A DNA stretch of 64,000 nucleotides from CAILZL01 sp050248275 (GCA_050248275.1 JBFWSR010000002.1:124001-188000), one strand, 5' to 3'; counted from the stretch's first letter, positions 40,129 through 48,775 are shown. Translations and numbers: made by a program. Notes: generated from the letters alone by a model not told the origin.

Positions 40129-41829
40129 TCAGAATTCCTGCCATACGCTGTCATCGCCGCTGGCTCGCGCCATCGGACGACTGGGTGGCGCGGCAGCGGG
40201 CCGCGGCGCCGGACTGTGTACTGCCTTGGGACGCTGCGCCGGCTTGGCGCTGGCAAAGGTCGGCGCATGGGGCGCAAAGCTCTGGCCGGGAGACTTGAAG
40301 AAATTGATTTGCTGCACCAGCGAAGTCGCCTGCTGCTGCATGGCCTTGCTGGCTGCGGAAGCCTCTTCGACCAGCGCGGCGTTCTGCTGCGTCACGCCAT
40401 CCATCTGCGTAACTGCATTGTTGACCTGCTCGATGCCGGCAGACTGTTCCTGACTGGCCGCGGCAATTTCCGCGACGATGTCGGTGACCTTCTTGACGCT
40501 GTCCATGATCTCCGAGAGCGTGTGACCGGATTCATCGACCAGCTCGGAGCCGGCCTTCACCTTGTCCACGGAATCGTTGATCAGGCCCTTGATCTCCTTC
40601 GCTGCGCTGGCGCTGCGCTGCGCCAGATTGCGCACTTCGGTCGCCACCACGGCAAAGCCGCGACCCTGTTCTCCGGCGCGGGCCGCTTCCACTGCTGCGT
40701 TCAACGCCAGCAGGTTGGTCTGGAAGGCGATCTCGTCGATCACGCTGATGATGTCGGCAATGCGCCGGCTGGCGTCGTTGATTTCACCCATCGCGCCGAT
40801 GGCGCGCTGCACCACCTGGCCACCACGTTCAGCCTGCTCGCGCGCACCGGCAGCCAGTTGATTGGCCTGCCGTGCATTGTCGGCATTCTGTTTCACGGTG
40901 GCCGTCATCTGCTCCATGCTGGAGGCGGTTTCTTCCAGGGCGGAAGCCTGTTCCTGAGTACGGCTGGACAGATCGTCATTGCCCTGCGACAACTCGCTGG
41001 CGGCGCTGCCCACCGCATCGGCGGAGGAGCGCACCGAAGACACAATCTCCACCAGCTTGGTGTCCATGACCTTCAACGACCGCAGCAACTGACCCAGTTC
41101 ATCATTGCTGTTCACTTCAACCTGATTGCCCACCTGACCCTGCGCAATGCGATCGGCAACGCCCACCGCCACGTTGATCGCATGGATGATGGAGCGCACC
41201 AGCATCATGCCGAAGAACGCCGCCAGGCATACGCCCAGCAGGATCGAGCCGAGCATCACAATGCTTTGCGTGCGGAACTGCGCCTGAGCCGTATTCCATG
41301 CGGTCTGTGCTGCACCGATCTGAGCTGCTTTCAACGCATCGACGGTGCTGGTCAGTTGCTCATACTTGGGACGGGCCTGTTCGAGCATGGCCTTTTCCGC
41401 CTTGTCGAAGCCGCCCGACTGCATGCTGGCAATGGCTGTCTGATTGATGTCGAGAATGGCATTGCTCAGCACACCGAAGCTCTGGATCAATTTGTCTTCG
41501 GCTTCCGAACCATGGGCGGCCTGCAGCTTGTTCCAGGTTTCCTTGATATGGTCGCTGTTGCCCTTGACCTGATCGACGGCCGCCGCCACCGACCCGGCAT
41601 CCTGCTTGATGGTGGCCAGCTCCACCGACTCGATGCCCTTGCGGTGCATGGTCGCGAGATCATCCACCCAACTGGATGGTGTCAACCGACCGTTGAACAT
41701 GAGATCAAGGTTCTTGTCGCTGTTGCGCAGCCCGACAATGCCCATGATCCCCACCACGCTCAGGATCGCCGCCAGCAACCCCAGGGTTGCGAACAATCGA
41801 GCCTTGATGCTTAAGTTTGCAAATTTCAT
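40129..41829 (-). CDS. Methyl-accepting chemotaxis protein with 4HB-type sensor and C-terminal CheR docking motif
   Basis: About 566 residues with two membrane helices (about 10-35 and 190-215), a four-helix-bundle ligand domain between them, a HAMP, and the methyl-accepting signalling hairpin with AFQTNLLALNAAVEAARAGEQGRGFAVVATEVRNLA at the tip. The protein ends DDSVWQEF, an xWxxF pentapeptide like that of enteric Tar and Tsr, which tethers CheR and CheB. A proline/alanine-rich linker precedes this tail. The ATG at 41829 has AGGTGG eight bases upstream and beats two earlier in-frame ATGs. Confidence 0.93.
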   Translation of the reverse strand: MKFANLSIKARLFATLGLLAAILSVVGIMGIVGLRNSDKNLDLMFNGRLTPSSWVDDLATMHRKGIESVELATIKQDAGSVAAAVDQVKGNSDHIKETWNKLQAAHGSEAEDKLIQSFGVLSNAILDINQTAIASMQSGGFDKAEKAMLEQARPKYEQLTSTVDALKAAQIGAAQTAWNTAQAQFRTQSIVMLGSILLGVCLAAFFGMMLVRSIIHAINVAVGVADRIAQGQVGNQVEVNSNDELGQLLRSLKVMDTKLVEIVSSVRSSADAVGSAASELSQGNDDLSSRTQEQASALEETASSMEQMTATVKQNADNARQANQLAAGAREQAERGGQVVQRAIGAMGEINDASRRIADIISVIDEIAFQTNLLALNAAVEAARAGEQGRGFAVVATEVRNLAQRSASAAKEIKGLINDSVDKVKAGSELVDESGHTLSEIMDSVKKVTDIVAEIAAASQEQSAGIEQVNNAVTQMDGVTQQNAALVEEASAASKAMQQQATSLVQQINFFKSPGQSFAPHAPTFASAKPAQRPKAVHSPAPRPAAAPPSRPMARASGDDSVWQEF

Positions 41830-41893
41830 AACCATGTCCACCTGATAAAAAAGTCCACCTGAAAATGACTGAATTGATTTCCTGATAAATGCT

Positions 41894-43978
41894 TCAAGCA
41901 GCCATCCGCTCCGTTCCCACCCTGATGATTCCCGGAATATCCAGAATCAACGCCACCGAACCATCGCCGAGGATGGTGGCGCCGGACACGCCATCCACAC
42001 TGCGATAGTTGGTTTCCAAAGACTTGATGACCACCTGTTGCTGGCCGAGCAGGTCGTCAACAAACAGACCCACCTTGCGACCATCGCCTTCCACCACCAT
42101 CAGCAGACCTTCAGTCAGCTCGGCAGCGCGCGGCCGCACGCCAAACAATTGATGCAGACGGATGATCGGCAGATATTCATCGCGGAACTTGAATACTTCG
42201 CTGCGACCCGCCACCAGATTGACCATGGACGGCTTGAGCTGCATGGATTCGATGATCGCCGTCAACGGCACGATGTAGTTTTCGCCGCCCACCGATACCG
42301 ACTGGCCATCGACAATGGCCAGCGTCAGCGGTAGCGTGATGAGAAAACGCGAACCCTTGCCGGGCTGGGTGCGCACTTCGATGGAACCGCCCAGTTCCTT
42401 GACGTTACGACGCACCACATCCATGCCGACGCCACGGCCGGACACATCGGTGGTCTGTTCCGCCGTGGAAAATCCCGGCAGGAAAATCAGATCGCAAATC
42501 TGGTCGTCAGTCAGCAGTTCGTTGGCGCCGACCAGACCGCGTTCGCGCGCCTTGGCCAGAATGCGGTCCTTGTTCATGCCACCGCCATCGTCCTTGACTT
42601 CGATGGTGATGTTGCCGCCCTTGTGATACGCATCCAGATGGACCGTGCCGGTGGCCGGCTTGCCGGCAGCGATACGCACTTCGGGCTTTTCAATGCCGTG
42701 ATCGATGCTGTTGCGCACCAAGTGAATCAGGGGATCGCCGATCTTTTCCATGACCGTCTTGTCGAGTTCGGTGTGCTCGCCGGTCATCTTCAATTCGATG
42801 TCCTTGCCGAGACGATTGCTCAGATCGCGCACCATGCGCGGGAAACGGCTGAACACGAAACTGATCGGCAGCATGCGCACGCGCATGACGCTTTCCTGCA
42901 ACTCGCGCACATTGCGTTCCAGTTGCGCCAGACCCGAACGCAGTTGTTCGGCCGAAGGCCCGTCGAAACGCGCGCCCATCTGACCCAGCATGGACTGGGT
43001 GATCACCAGTTCACCGACGGTGTTCAACAGTTCATCTATTTTTTCGATGCTGACGCGAATCGAACTGGAATCGCCGACAGCCTGACGAGTGCCTTCCGCA
43101 GCGGGTTCGGCAGCAGCCGGTTTGGCGACGGCGGGCTTCATGGCCACCACATTATTCGTGCTGGTTGCAGGAGCGGTGGCAACCGGCCCGGCTGTCGCCG
43201 GCGCGCTGTGCTGCTGCATCGTTTCCAGTTGCCTGATTTCCAGATGGCAATCGCCTTCGGCCCAATCGAACACCTGGGCAATGACATCGCGCGTGACTTC
43301 GGTGCTCAAACGCAGCTTCCATGACAGGAAGCAGGATTCGGCATCCAGATCCTGCAGGCTGGGCAGCGCATCGAGATCGGCAACCACTTCCAGCTCGCCC
43401 AGTTCGCGCAGCTCGCGCAACATGCGCAGCGGATCATTGCCGTGTGCAAACAGTTGTGGGTACGGACGGAAGACAATCTGCCAGACCGGCAGGTCAAGGG
43501 CAGCATTTACCGCTGGACTTTCTGCAGCAGCAGGGTGCATGACAGCGAGCGGCGCTTCGATTTCAGCAGGCACTGCAGCAGCGCTGTCCTTCTGCATGAT
43601 GGCTACTTCCAGGTCGAACTGCAGATCGGCCACCCGCTGCGCATCGACCGTGGTCTTGTTCTGCACGGCGCGCAGCATGTCGCGCATTACATCCACGGAT
43701 TTCAGCAGCAGGTCCATGATGCCCTTGCCGACCTGCATGCGGTTGCCGCGCAGTTCATCGAGCAGGGTTTCCAGCGTGTGCGTGAACGAAGCGATCTCGG
43801 TGAAACCGAAGGTGGCGCTGCCGCCCTTGATGGAGTGCGCCACCCGGAAAATGGTGTTGATCAACTCAGGTTCAGGCGAACCCGGGTTGAGCTTGAGCAA
43901 AGCAGCTTCCATCGAATCCAGTGCCTCGAAGCTCTCTTCGAAGAACGCGTCGTGGAATTGTGCTAAATCCAGTGCCAT
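41894..43978 (-). CDS. cheA: Chemotaxis histidine kinase CheA
   Basis: CheA phosphorylates CheB and CheY in response to receptors. The 694-residue protein has the P1 Hpt domain with phospho-acceptor His48 in VAHSIKGGSATFGF, a P2-like middle segment rich in Ala/Pro (about 265-300), P3 dimerisation, the P4 kinase with HLVRNSIDHGIE, DDGGGMN and GRGVGMDVV, and the P5 CheW-like domain at the C terminus (MVVEGDGRKVGLFVDDLLGQQQVVIKSLE). The ATG at 43978 is the conserved start. It is preceded by the STAS gene. Confidence 0.96.
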   Translation of the reverse strand: MALDLAQFHDAFFEESFEALDSMEAALLKLNPGSPEPELINTIFRVAHSIKGGSATFGFTEIASFTHTLETLLDELRGNRMQVGKGIMDLLLKSVDVMRDMLRAVQNKTTVDAQRVADLQFDLEVAIMQKDSAAAVPAEIEAPLAVMHPAAAESPAVNAALDLPVWQIVFRPYPQLFAHGNDPLRMLRELRELGELEVVADLDALPSLQDLDAESCFLSWKLRLSTEVTRDVIAQVFDWAEGDCHLEIRQLETMQQHSAPATAGPVATAPATSTNNVVAMKPAVAKPAAAEPAAEGTRQAVGDSSSIRVSIEKIDELLNTVGELVITQSMLGQMGARFDGPSAEQLRSGLAQLERNVRELQESVMRVRMLPISFVFSRFPRMVRDLSNRLGKDIELKMTGEHTELDKTVMEKIGDPLIHLVRNSIDHGIEKPEVRIAAGKPATGTVHLDAYHKGGNITIEVKDDGGGMNKDRILAKARERGLVGANELLTDDQICDLIFLPGFSTAEQTTDVSGRGVGMDVVRRNVKELGGSIEVRTQPGKGSRFLITLPLTLAIVDGQSVSVGGENYIVPLTAIIESMQLKPSMVNLVAGRSEVFKFRDEYLPIIRLHQLFGVRPRAAELTEGLLMVVEGDGRKVGLFVDDLLGQQQVVIKSLETNYRSVDGVSGATILGDGSVALILDIPGIIRVGTERMAA

Positions 43979-44047
43979 GCCAACCTCACCCCAATATCTG
44001 ATCTGGTCTGATTCGTTCTGCCGAGTCGCCCTGCCTGCGCAGTGGCA

Positions 44048-44524
44048 TCACGCGGCCACACTCACATCTGGAACCTGCAACGCTGCCTGCAAACCGAGCG
44101 CCGCAGCCGCCTCGACGAATGCCGAGTTGGCCGCCTCAACGTTCAGCCACGTAACCCGCCTGCCCGCACGGCTGCGTACAAACGCCAGCAGCACCTGCAT
44201 GAAAGCCGTATCGATGCGCTCCACTGCCGCGACATCAATCTCGACGTCATCCGTCTGCAGCCAACCCAGCAACTGCTGCCGATAGCCGGCGGCATCGCGC
44301 AACAGACATTGCGCCGGCAGGGCAATGACGCCGCTGGCCGATGCGGCAGCCACTTCGGCAACGGCTTCTGCGGAGGCCGTGGTCGTGACTGCCGCTTCGG
44401 CATCGCCCGAAGCCAGCAGCAACTGCTCCACATAGGCCGCATCGGGCAACTCATGCGCAACGCCAACCATCCCGGCTTCGGGGGCGGGCGCTGATGCTGA
44501 TTTCTTGCGTTTACCTTGCTTCAT
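44048..44524 (-). CDS. STAS-domain protein at the head of the chemotaxis cluster
   Basis: About 158 residues. The C-terminal 90 residues (VIALPAQCLLRDAAGYRQQLLGWLQTDDVEIDVAAVERIDTAFMQVLLAFVRS) match the STAS/anti-sigma-antagonist fold, here probably without the phosphorylated Ser of SpoIIAA (the usual DSSG region is DTAF). The N terminus is Lys-rich, then Ala/Thr/Glu-rich and presumably disordered. STAS proteins of this type are found at the 5' end of some chemotaxis operons. Start ATG 44524 or GTG 44533. Downstream gene is cheA. Confidence 0.7.
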   Translation of the reverse strand: MKQGKRKKSASAPAPEAGMVGVAHELPDAAYVEQLLLASGDAEAAVTTTASAEAVAEVAAASASGVIALPAQCLLRDAAGYRQQLLGWLQTDDVEIDVAAVERIDTAFMQVLLAFVRSRAGRRVTWLNVEAANSAFVEAAAALGLQAALQVPDVSVAA

Positions 44525-44706
44525 GCCGGTCACTGTTCGCTGGTTTTGCCTTGAGGATTCACGTCGTCTGCATGCATATCGGCAGAGAAGGCGTGTGCTT
44601 TAGGTGCAGCAGGTCTCATTGACGACCAGGCAGCAGCGACGACGCTCATGAATGCATGGTTGAACAGATAAAGCGGCAGCGAACCGGCGCGTGCGGCAAA
44701 CGAGCG

Positions 44707-44715
44707 CCGCTCTAC
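44707..44715. repeat. REP-like motif CCGCTCTAC
   Basis: Same nine bases as in the dapB spacer (392-400) and at the dnaJ stop (3444-3452). On the minus strand it reads GTAGAGCGG. Confidence 0.35.
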
Positions 44716-44765
44716 TAACCTGGTACTCAAATAGGTCTGGTTTCCGTTCGTCCCACGGGGATTTC

Positions 44766-44838
44766 CTTCGGTCATGGTGAGCTTGTCGAACCATGTTTTG
44801 GCGATATTTGTCCTTCGACAGGCTCAGGACGAACGATG
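44766..44838. repeat. Inverted repeat of the TTCGACAGGCTCAGGACGAACG type
   Basis: Left arm about 44770-44795 (GGTCATGGTGAGCTTGTCGA...) and right arm 44812-44838 (CCTTCGACAGGCTCAGGACG...) are inverted, partly diverged copies. The right arm sequence is typical of short dispersed repeats in many GC-rich proteobacteria. Non-coding. Confidence 0.6.
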
Positions 44839-44950
44839 TATTTGTCCGCGGGGTTAATACATGGGCAGAAACACGTCATATTTAAGTCAAAGCGACTGAC
44901 TGCCGATGAATAGGTGAACACGTTCACACTTGGAAACCGATCAGCCCTCC

Positions 44951-46126
44951 ATGCGTATCGACCTGCTCTCGGCCAACGATCCCCGCACGACCACGGCCAC
45001 GCCGCTGCGGTCGATGTGGCGCGTCGGTGCGATTCTGGAGGCCATCGCAGTGCGCGATGTCGCCACCGGACAGCTGTGGCTGCAACTCGACAATCAGAAA
45101 CTGCCCGCCAGGCTGGCCTCCGGACACAGCACCGGCCCGCTGGACGGTGAACATCTGAAACTGCGCGTGCTGCGCGATACACCAGTGCTGGCGCTCGAAG
45201 CGCTGGATGAATCCACTGCGGACCATACGACTGACAATGCACTGCGCCGCTATCTGCCCCGGCAATCCTCCCCCACGCCGCTGCTGGCCAATCTTGGCTG
45301 GCTGGCGCGCAATGCGCCGCAAGTGCAAAGCCTGCCGCGCGCCGTGCAACAGGCATTAGCGACGCTGTGGCAGGGCATGCCGGATGCAGCCACGCTGCAG
45401 GAGCCCTCGCAACTGCGGCAGGCCTTGCTGCATTCCGGCACTTTTCTGGAAGCGGGGCTGGCCAGAGAAACCGGCGGACAAGCGGTCACTCAATTGCTGT
45501 CGCAGGACTTCAAGGCCGGCCTGCTGGCGCTTCGCGAACAGTTGCGCAATCTGCGCCTGGAATCCGGCAATACATCATTACCGCCGGGCCCGATGCCGAC
45601 CCTGCATGCGCCGCTGAGCGCCATGGCCACCGGACCTGCCAGTCTGGCAGTGCTGGATGAGGTGGCCGGTCAACTGAGCGAACTGAAGCAACAGACCGAC
45701 GGCAGCCTGGCGCGCATCACCACCAATCAATTACTGAATGCCGAAGCTGCCCAGCAGGGTTTGCTTGGCTGGCTGATCGAATTGCCGGTCAGGCATGAAG
45801 ACCGCGCCGAACTGCTGCGTTTCAAGTTCGAGCGCGAACCGCGTCAACAAACCGGCGGCAGTTCATCATGGACAGTGGAAGTCGCACTGGATCTCGGCAC
45901 CCATGGCGCACTGCATGCGCAGATCCATCTCACCGGCAAGCGTCTGAATGTACAACTGCGCTCTGAGTCCGCCACATTGATCACCGCCTTGAACAGACAA
46001 CTGGCCACCCTGCAAGCCGCATTACGTTCGCAAGGCCTGGAAGTGGATCGTGTCGTCTGTCTGCATGGCAACCCGGTGGACGATGCCAACCCGCGCCTGA
46101 CGCGCCTGCTGGATCTGCACGCATGA
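44951..46126 (+). CDS. fliK: Flagellar hook-length control protein FliK-like
   Basis: A 391-residue protein. Its C-terminal region, EVALDLGTHGALHAQIHLTGKRLNVQLRSES plus LATLQAALRSQGLEVDRVVCLHG, matches the Flg_hook domain of FliK, which switches export from rod/hook to filament. The middle is Leu/Gln/Ala-rich, as in many FliK proteins. Start ATG 44951 or TTG 44930; no ribosome site is clear. The stop codon overlaps the next gene's start (ATGA). The symbol is assigned on family grounds; a second fliK could exist elsewhere. Confidence 0.7.
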   Translation: MRIDLLSANDPRTTTATPLRSMWRVGAILEAIAVRDVATGQLWLQLDNQKLPARLASGHSTGPLDGEHLKLRVLRDTPVLALEALDESTADHTTDNALRRYLPRQSSPTPLLANLGWLARNAPQVQSLPRAVQQALATLWQGMPDAATLQEPSQLRQALLHSGTFLEAGLARETGGQAVTQLLSQDFKAGLLALREQLRNLRLESGNTSLPPGPMPTLHAPLSAMATGPASLAVLDEVAGQLSELKQQTDGSLARITTNQLLNAEAAQQGLLGWLIELPVRHEDRAELLRFKFEREPRQQTGGSSSWTVEVALDLGTHGALHAQIHLTGKRLNVQLRSESATLITALNRQLATLQAALRSQGLEVDRVVCLHGNPVDDANPRLTRLLDLHA

Positions 46127-46419
46127 GCGATGCCAACCAGAAGGAAAAAGCGGGCGCGCCCAACCGAAATCTCGCGGTAGCCCTGCATTATTCAGGACGA
46201 GGCGCGCCCCGCGTCGTCGCCAAAGGCGGCGGCCTGATCGCCGACAACATCATCACCACCGCCCGCGCCCATGGCGTGCCGCTGGATGAGGATGCGACAT
46301 TGGCCGGCGCCCTGTCGCGCGTAGACCTCGGCCAGGAAATCCCCCGCGAACTATACATCGCCGTCGCGCAGGTACTGGCGTTTGCGTGGGGTGTGAACAA
46401 GAAGATCGACGACAAATAA
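46123..46419 (+). CDS. FlhB C-terminal domain-like protein
   Basis: A 98-residue protein resembling the cytoplasmic tail of FlhB/YscU (AVALHYSGRGAPRVVAKGGGLIADNIITTARAHGVPLDEDATLAGALSRVDLGQEIPRELYIAVAQVLAFAWGVN). Short stand-alone versions such as YlqH occur next to fliK in many bacteria, and the usual autocleaved NPTH site is absent (here ALHYSG). It overlaps fliK by 4 bases, which suggests translational coupling and a shared role in substrate switching. Confidence 0.82.
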   Translation: MSDANQKEKAGAPNRNLAVALHYSGRGAPRVVAKGGGLIADNIITTARAHGVPLDEDATLAGALSRVDLGQEIPRELYIAVAQVLAFAWGVNKKIDDK

Positions 46420-46457
46420 TGGCAGCGACCATTACTGCATCAGCATCTGACTACCCG

Positions 46458-46490
46458 CCATCCGGGCATCCCGGGCGACAACCCGGATGG
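46458..46490. terminator. Hairpin between the flhB-like gene and hsp20
   Basis: CCATCCGGG (46458-46466) and CCCGGATGG (46482-46490) form a perfect 9-bp stem with a 15-base loop between two convergent genes. There is no T-run, so it may act as an mRNA 3' stabiliser rather than a terminator. Confidence 0.4.
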
Positions 46491-46503
46491 GCAGGCATGT
46501 TCA

Positions 46504-46884
46504 TCAGTGCACATTGACGCTGATCTTCCTCGGCTGGGCTTGTGCTGCCTTGGGAATATGCAGTTTCAACACGCCGTGCCTGAATTCGGCGGTCACCTTC
46601 TCGGCATCGAGCTCCTTGGACAGGGTGAACACGCGGCGGAAACGCGGCAGGCTGATTTCGGCGTGCAGCGCTTCCATGCCTTCCGGCACGGTCAGACTGA
46701 CTTCGCCTTCGATGCTCAGCGCATCGGCTTCCACATGCAGATTCAATTTGTCCTTGGGCACGCCCGGCAGATCGGCGTACAGCGTGATGCCGGCAGCGTC
46801 TTCAATCACATCCACAGGCGGCGTCATGTAGACGTCGTTATGCGCAGTATTGGGCGTGCGGTTGCTTACGTTGGTGTCACTCAT
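46504..46884 (-). CDS. Small heat-shock protein, Hsp20 family (second gene of pair)
   Basis: A 126-residue alpha-crystallin-type holdase. The core runs VYMTPPVDVIEDAAGITLYADLPGVPKDKLNLHVEADALSIEGE ... ISLPRFRRVFTLSKELDAEKVTAEFRHGVLKLHIPKA, with the typical A-x-x-x-n-G-v-L motif as EFRHGVLKLHIPK. It lies 38 bp after the first hsp20 gene and is probably co-transcribed from the sigma32-type promoter at 47420-47447. Confidence 0.93.
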   Translation of the reverse strand: MSDTNVSNRTPNTAHNDVYMTPPVDVIEDAAGITLYADLPGVPKDKLNLHVEADALSIEGEVSLTVPEGMEALHAEISLPRFRRVFTLSKELDAEKVTAEFRHGVLKLHIPKAAQAQPRKISVNVH

Positions 46885-46922
46885 GATGTAATCCTCGCAA
46901 ATTCGTGGCTGATCATTACCCG

Positions 46923-47360
46923 TTACTGAACGGCGATGCGGCGCGGTTGCGCAGCCTTGCGGCGCTGTACGCTGACGTGCAGCACGCCATCGCGATAGCT
47001 GGCCTGCACGGCATCGGGATCGACGTCTTCCGGCAGGGTGACTACACGGCGAAACTTGCCGGCAAACCGTTCATCAATATGCAGGTTGGCCTTCTCGTCT
47101 TTGGTCGGTACAGCAGATTTGCGTTCGCCGGCGATGGTCAGCACGCCTTTTTCGATCTGCACTTCAATGCTGCCGGGCTCGATGCCGGGCGCGAAGCAGT
47201 AGACCTCGACGGATTGCGGCGTGGTCCCAACATTCATCGCCGGAAATCCGCCGCGCGCCAGACCGCGAATGCTCGGCGAGACATCGAATGCCTGTTGCAT
47301 TTCGCGCTGCAAGCGGTCAAGTTCCGCGAACACATCGCGGGGAAACAGAGATCTGTACAT
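46923..47360 (-). CDS. Small heat-shock protein, Hsp20 family (first gene of pair)
   Basis: A 145-residue Hsp20 starting MYRSLFPRDVFAELDRLQREM. The crystallin core has FPAMNVGTTPQSVEVYCFAPGIEPGSIEVQIEKGVLTIAGERK, FRRVVTLPEDVDPDAVQASYRDGVLHVSVQRR. It prevents aggregation of heat-damaged proteins. The ATG at 47360 is chosen over an upstream in-frame codon. Divergent from cbpA; two sigma32-type promoters lie between. Confidence 0.94.
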   Translation of the reverse strand: MYRSLFPRDVFAELDRLQREMQQAFDVSPSIRGLARGGFPAMNVGTTPQSVEVYCFAPGIEPGSIEVQIEKGVLTIAGERKSAVPTKDEKANLHIDERFAGKFRRVVTLPEDVDPDAVQASYRDGVLHVSVQRRKAAQPRRIAVQ

Positions 47361-47419
47361 GATTGGTTCCTCCATACGGGTTGACGGCAAGGCGTGGGGT
47401 AACACGCCTGATGCCGTCG

Positions 47420-47447
47420 ATTTAGGGCTGGCGCAAAATTTTTCAAG
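47420..47447 (-). promoter_or_regulatory. Sigma32-type promoter for the hsp20 pair
   Basis: On the minus strand CTTGAAA (47447-47441) is a perfect -35 box, then 13 bases, then CCCTAAAT (47427-47420). The start of transcription would be about 50 bp from the hsp20 ATG. Two bases separate its -35 box from that of the divergent promoter. Confidence 0.65.
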
Positions 47448-47449
47448 GG

Positions 47450-47478
47450 ATTGAAATCCGGGAGTGCCGCCCTCATGT
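47450..47478 (+). promoter_or_regulatory. Sigma32-type promoter for cbpA-cbpM
   Basis: ATTGAAA (47450-47456), a 14-base spacer, then CCTCATGT (47471-47478), one mismatch from CCCCATNT. It lies about 55 bp upstream of the cbpA start. Confidence 0.6.
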
Positions 47479-47532
47479 GCCGGACCATTCGATCCAGTGA
47501 CTGAAATTACTGATCACACTGCGGGAACCTAC

Positions 47533-48486
47533 ATGCAATTCAAAGATTACTACGCCAGCCTCGGCGTCAAACGCGACGCCTCGGCGGAGGAGATCAAGAA
47601 AGCCTTTCGCAAACTGGCGCGCAAATATCATCCGGATGTATCCAAGGAACCGGATGCCGAAGTGCGCATGAAGGAAATCAACGAAGCCAACGCCGTGTTG
47701 TCCGATCCGGAAAAACGCGCCGCCTACGATCAGCTCGGCAGCAATTATCAAAGCGGTCAGGATTTCAAACCGCCGCCGGACTGGGATGCGGGCTTTGAAT
47801 TTTCAGACCGCAATTACTCGGCGGGTCATGGCGAAGACTACAGTGACTTCTTTGCACAATTGTTCGGCCAGATGGGCGGTGCACGCGGTGGTTTCCATAC
47901 GCAGCAAGGCGGCTTTCAGATGCGCGGCGAGGACCATCACGCCAAGGTGCTGCTGGACATCGAAGACAGCTTCACTGGCGCGACCAAGCAGATCACGCTG
48001 CGCGCTGCGCAGATCGACGCACAAGGTCGGCCCATCGTGGTGCCGCGCACGTTGAACGTGAAAATCCCCAAGGGAGTCAGCGCTGGTCAGACGATTCGAC
48101 TGGCGGGACAAGGCAGCCCCGGACATGGCGGCGCGCCCGCCGGCGACCTGCTGCTGGAAGTGCAATTTCACGACCACGCAGCATTGCGTGTCGATGGCCG
48201 CGATCTACACATGAATCTGAAAGTGGCGCCATGGGAAGCGGCTTTGGGTACGGCGCTGGAAGTGAAGCTGCCCGACAGCACCATCAAGGTTCGCATTCCC
48301 GCTGGCGCACAAACCGGCCAGCAATTGCGCGTGCGCGGCAAGGGCCTGCCCAGCAATCCGCCCGGCGACTTGTTGCTCGATCTGCAAGTGGTGCTGCCAC
48401 CCGCAGATACTCCACGCGCACGCGAGCTGTATGAACAGATGGCCAAAGAACTGAACTTCAACGCCCGGGAGACCCGCCATGCGTGA
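47533..48486 (+). CDS. cbpA: Curved DNA-binding protein CbpA (DnaJ-like co-chaperone)
   Basis: A 317-residue DnaJ homologue without zinc repeats. It starts MQFKDYYASLGVKRDASAEEIKKAFRKLARKYHPDVS with HPD, then a Gly/Phe-rich linker and the two substrate-binding domains (KVLLDIEDSFTGATKQITLR; DGRDLHMNLKVAPWEAALGTALEVKLPDS). It stimulates DnaK and in E. coli also binds DNA in stationary phase. The ATG at 47533 is the conserved start. Its last 8 bases overlap cbpM. Confidence 0.94.
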   Translation: MQFKDYYASLGVKRDASAEEIKKAFRKLARKYHPDVSKEPDAEVRMKEINEANAVLSDPEKRAAYDQLGSNYQSGQDFKPPPDWDAGFEFSDRNYSAGHGEDYSDFFAQLFGQMGGARGGFHTQQGGFQMRGEDHHAKVLLDIEDSFTGATKQITLRAAQIDAQGRPIVVPRTLNVKIPKGVSAGQTIRLAGQGSPGHGGAPAGDLLLEVQFHDHAALRVDGRDLHMNLKVAPWEAALGTALEVKLPDSTIKVRIPAGAQTGQQLRVRGKGLPSNPPGDLLLDLQVVLPPADTPRARELYEQMAKELNFNARETRHA

Positions 48487-48775
48487 CGAAGACATTTTGA
48501 TCGGCGTGCTGGTGGAAGAAACCTGGATGCCGCTGGAACAAGTCGCCGCCGCATGCCGCGTCGAACCCGAGTGGTTGCTCAAACACATCGAAGAAGACCT
48601 GTTGCCAGGCGTCACCAGCATCGGCGGCACCTGGCACTTCTCGCAACCCAGCGTCCTGCGCGCCCGGCGCATGCGGCAACTGGAAAGGGATTTTGATGCA
48701 GGACCGGAACTGGCTGCGCTGGTGAGCGATATGCTGGAGGAGATGGATCGGTTGAGGAGGTTGGTGCGGGGTTGA
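48479..48775 (+). CDS. cbpM: Chaperone modulator CbpM
   Basis: A 98-residue MerR-like protein that binds and inhibits CbpA. It begins MRDEDILIGVLVEETWMPLEQVAAACRVEPEWLLKHIEEDLLPG and has a predicted coiled helix at the end (LVSDMLEEMDRLRRLVRG). The start overlaps the cbpA stop by 8 bases, so the two are co-translated; the order cbpA-cbpM is the usual one. Confidence 0.92.
   Translation: MRDEDILIGVLVEETWMPLEQVAAACRVEPEWLLKHIEEDLLPGVTSIGGTWHFSQPSVLRARRMRQLERDFDAGPELAALVSDMLEEMDRLRRLVRG

Larger units (their letters stand above)
44525..44950. other. Gene-free stretch between the chemotaxis and fliK operons
   Basis: About 425 bp. It holds two repeat elements (44707-44715 and 44766-44838) and the divergent promoters of the STAS and fliK-like genes, none of which stands out by eye. 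Short open frames here look like shadows of repeat sequence. Confidence 0.5.

Noticed and set aside
39976..41814. 612-residue frame antisense to the MCP gene
   Set aside because: Shadow of the chemoreceptor with the same repetitive base pattern.
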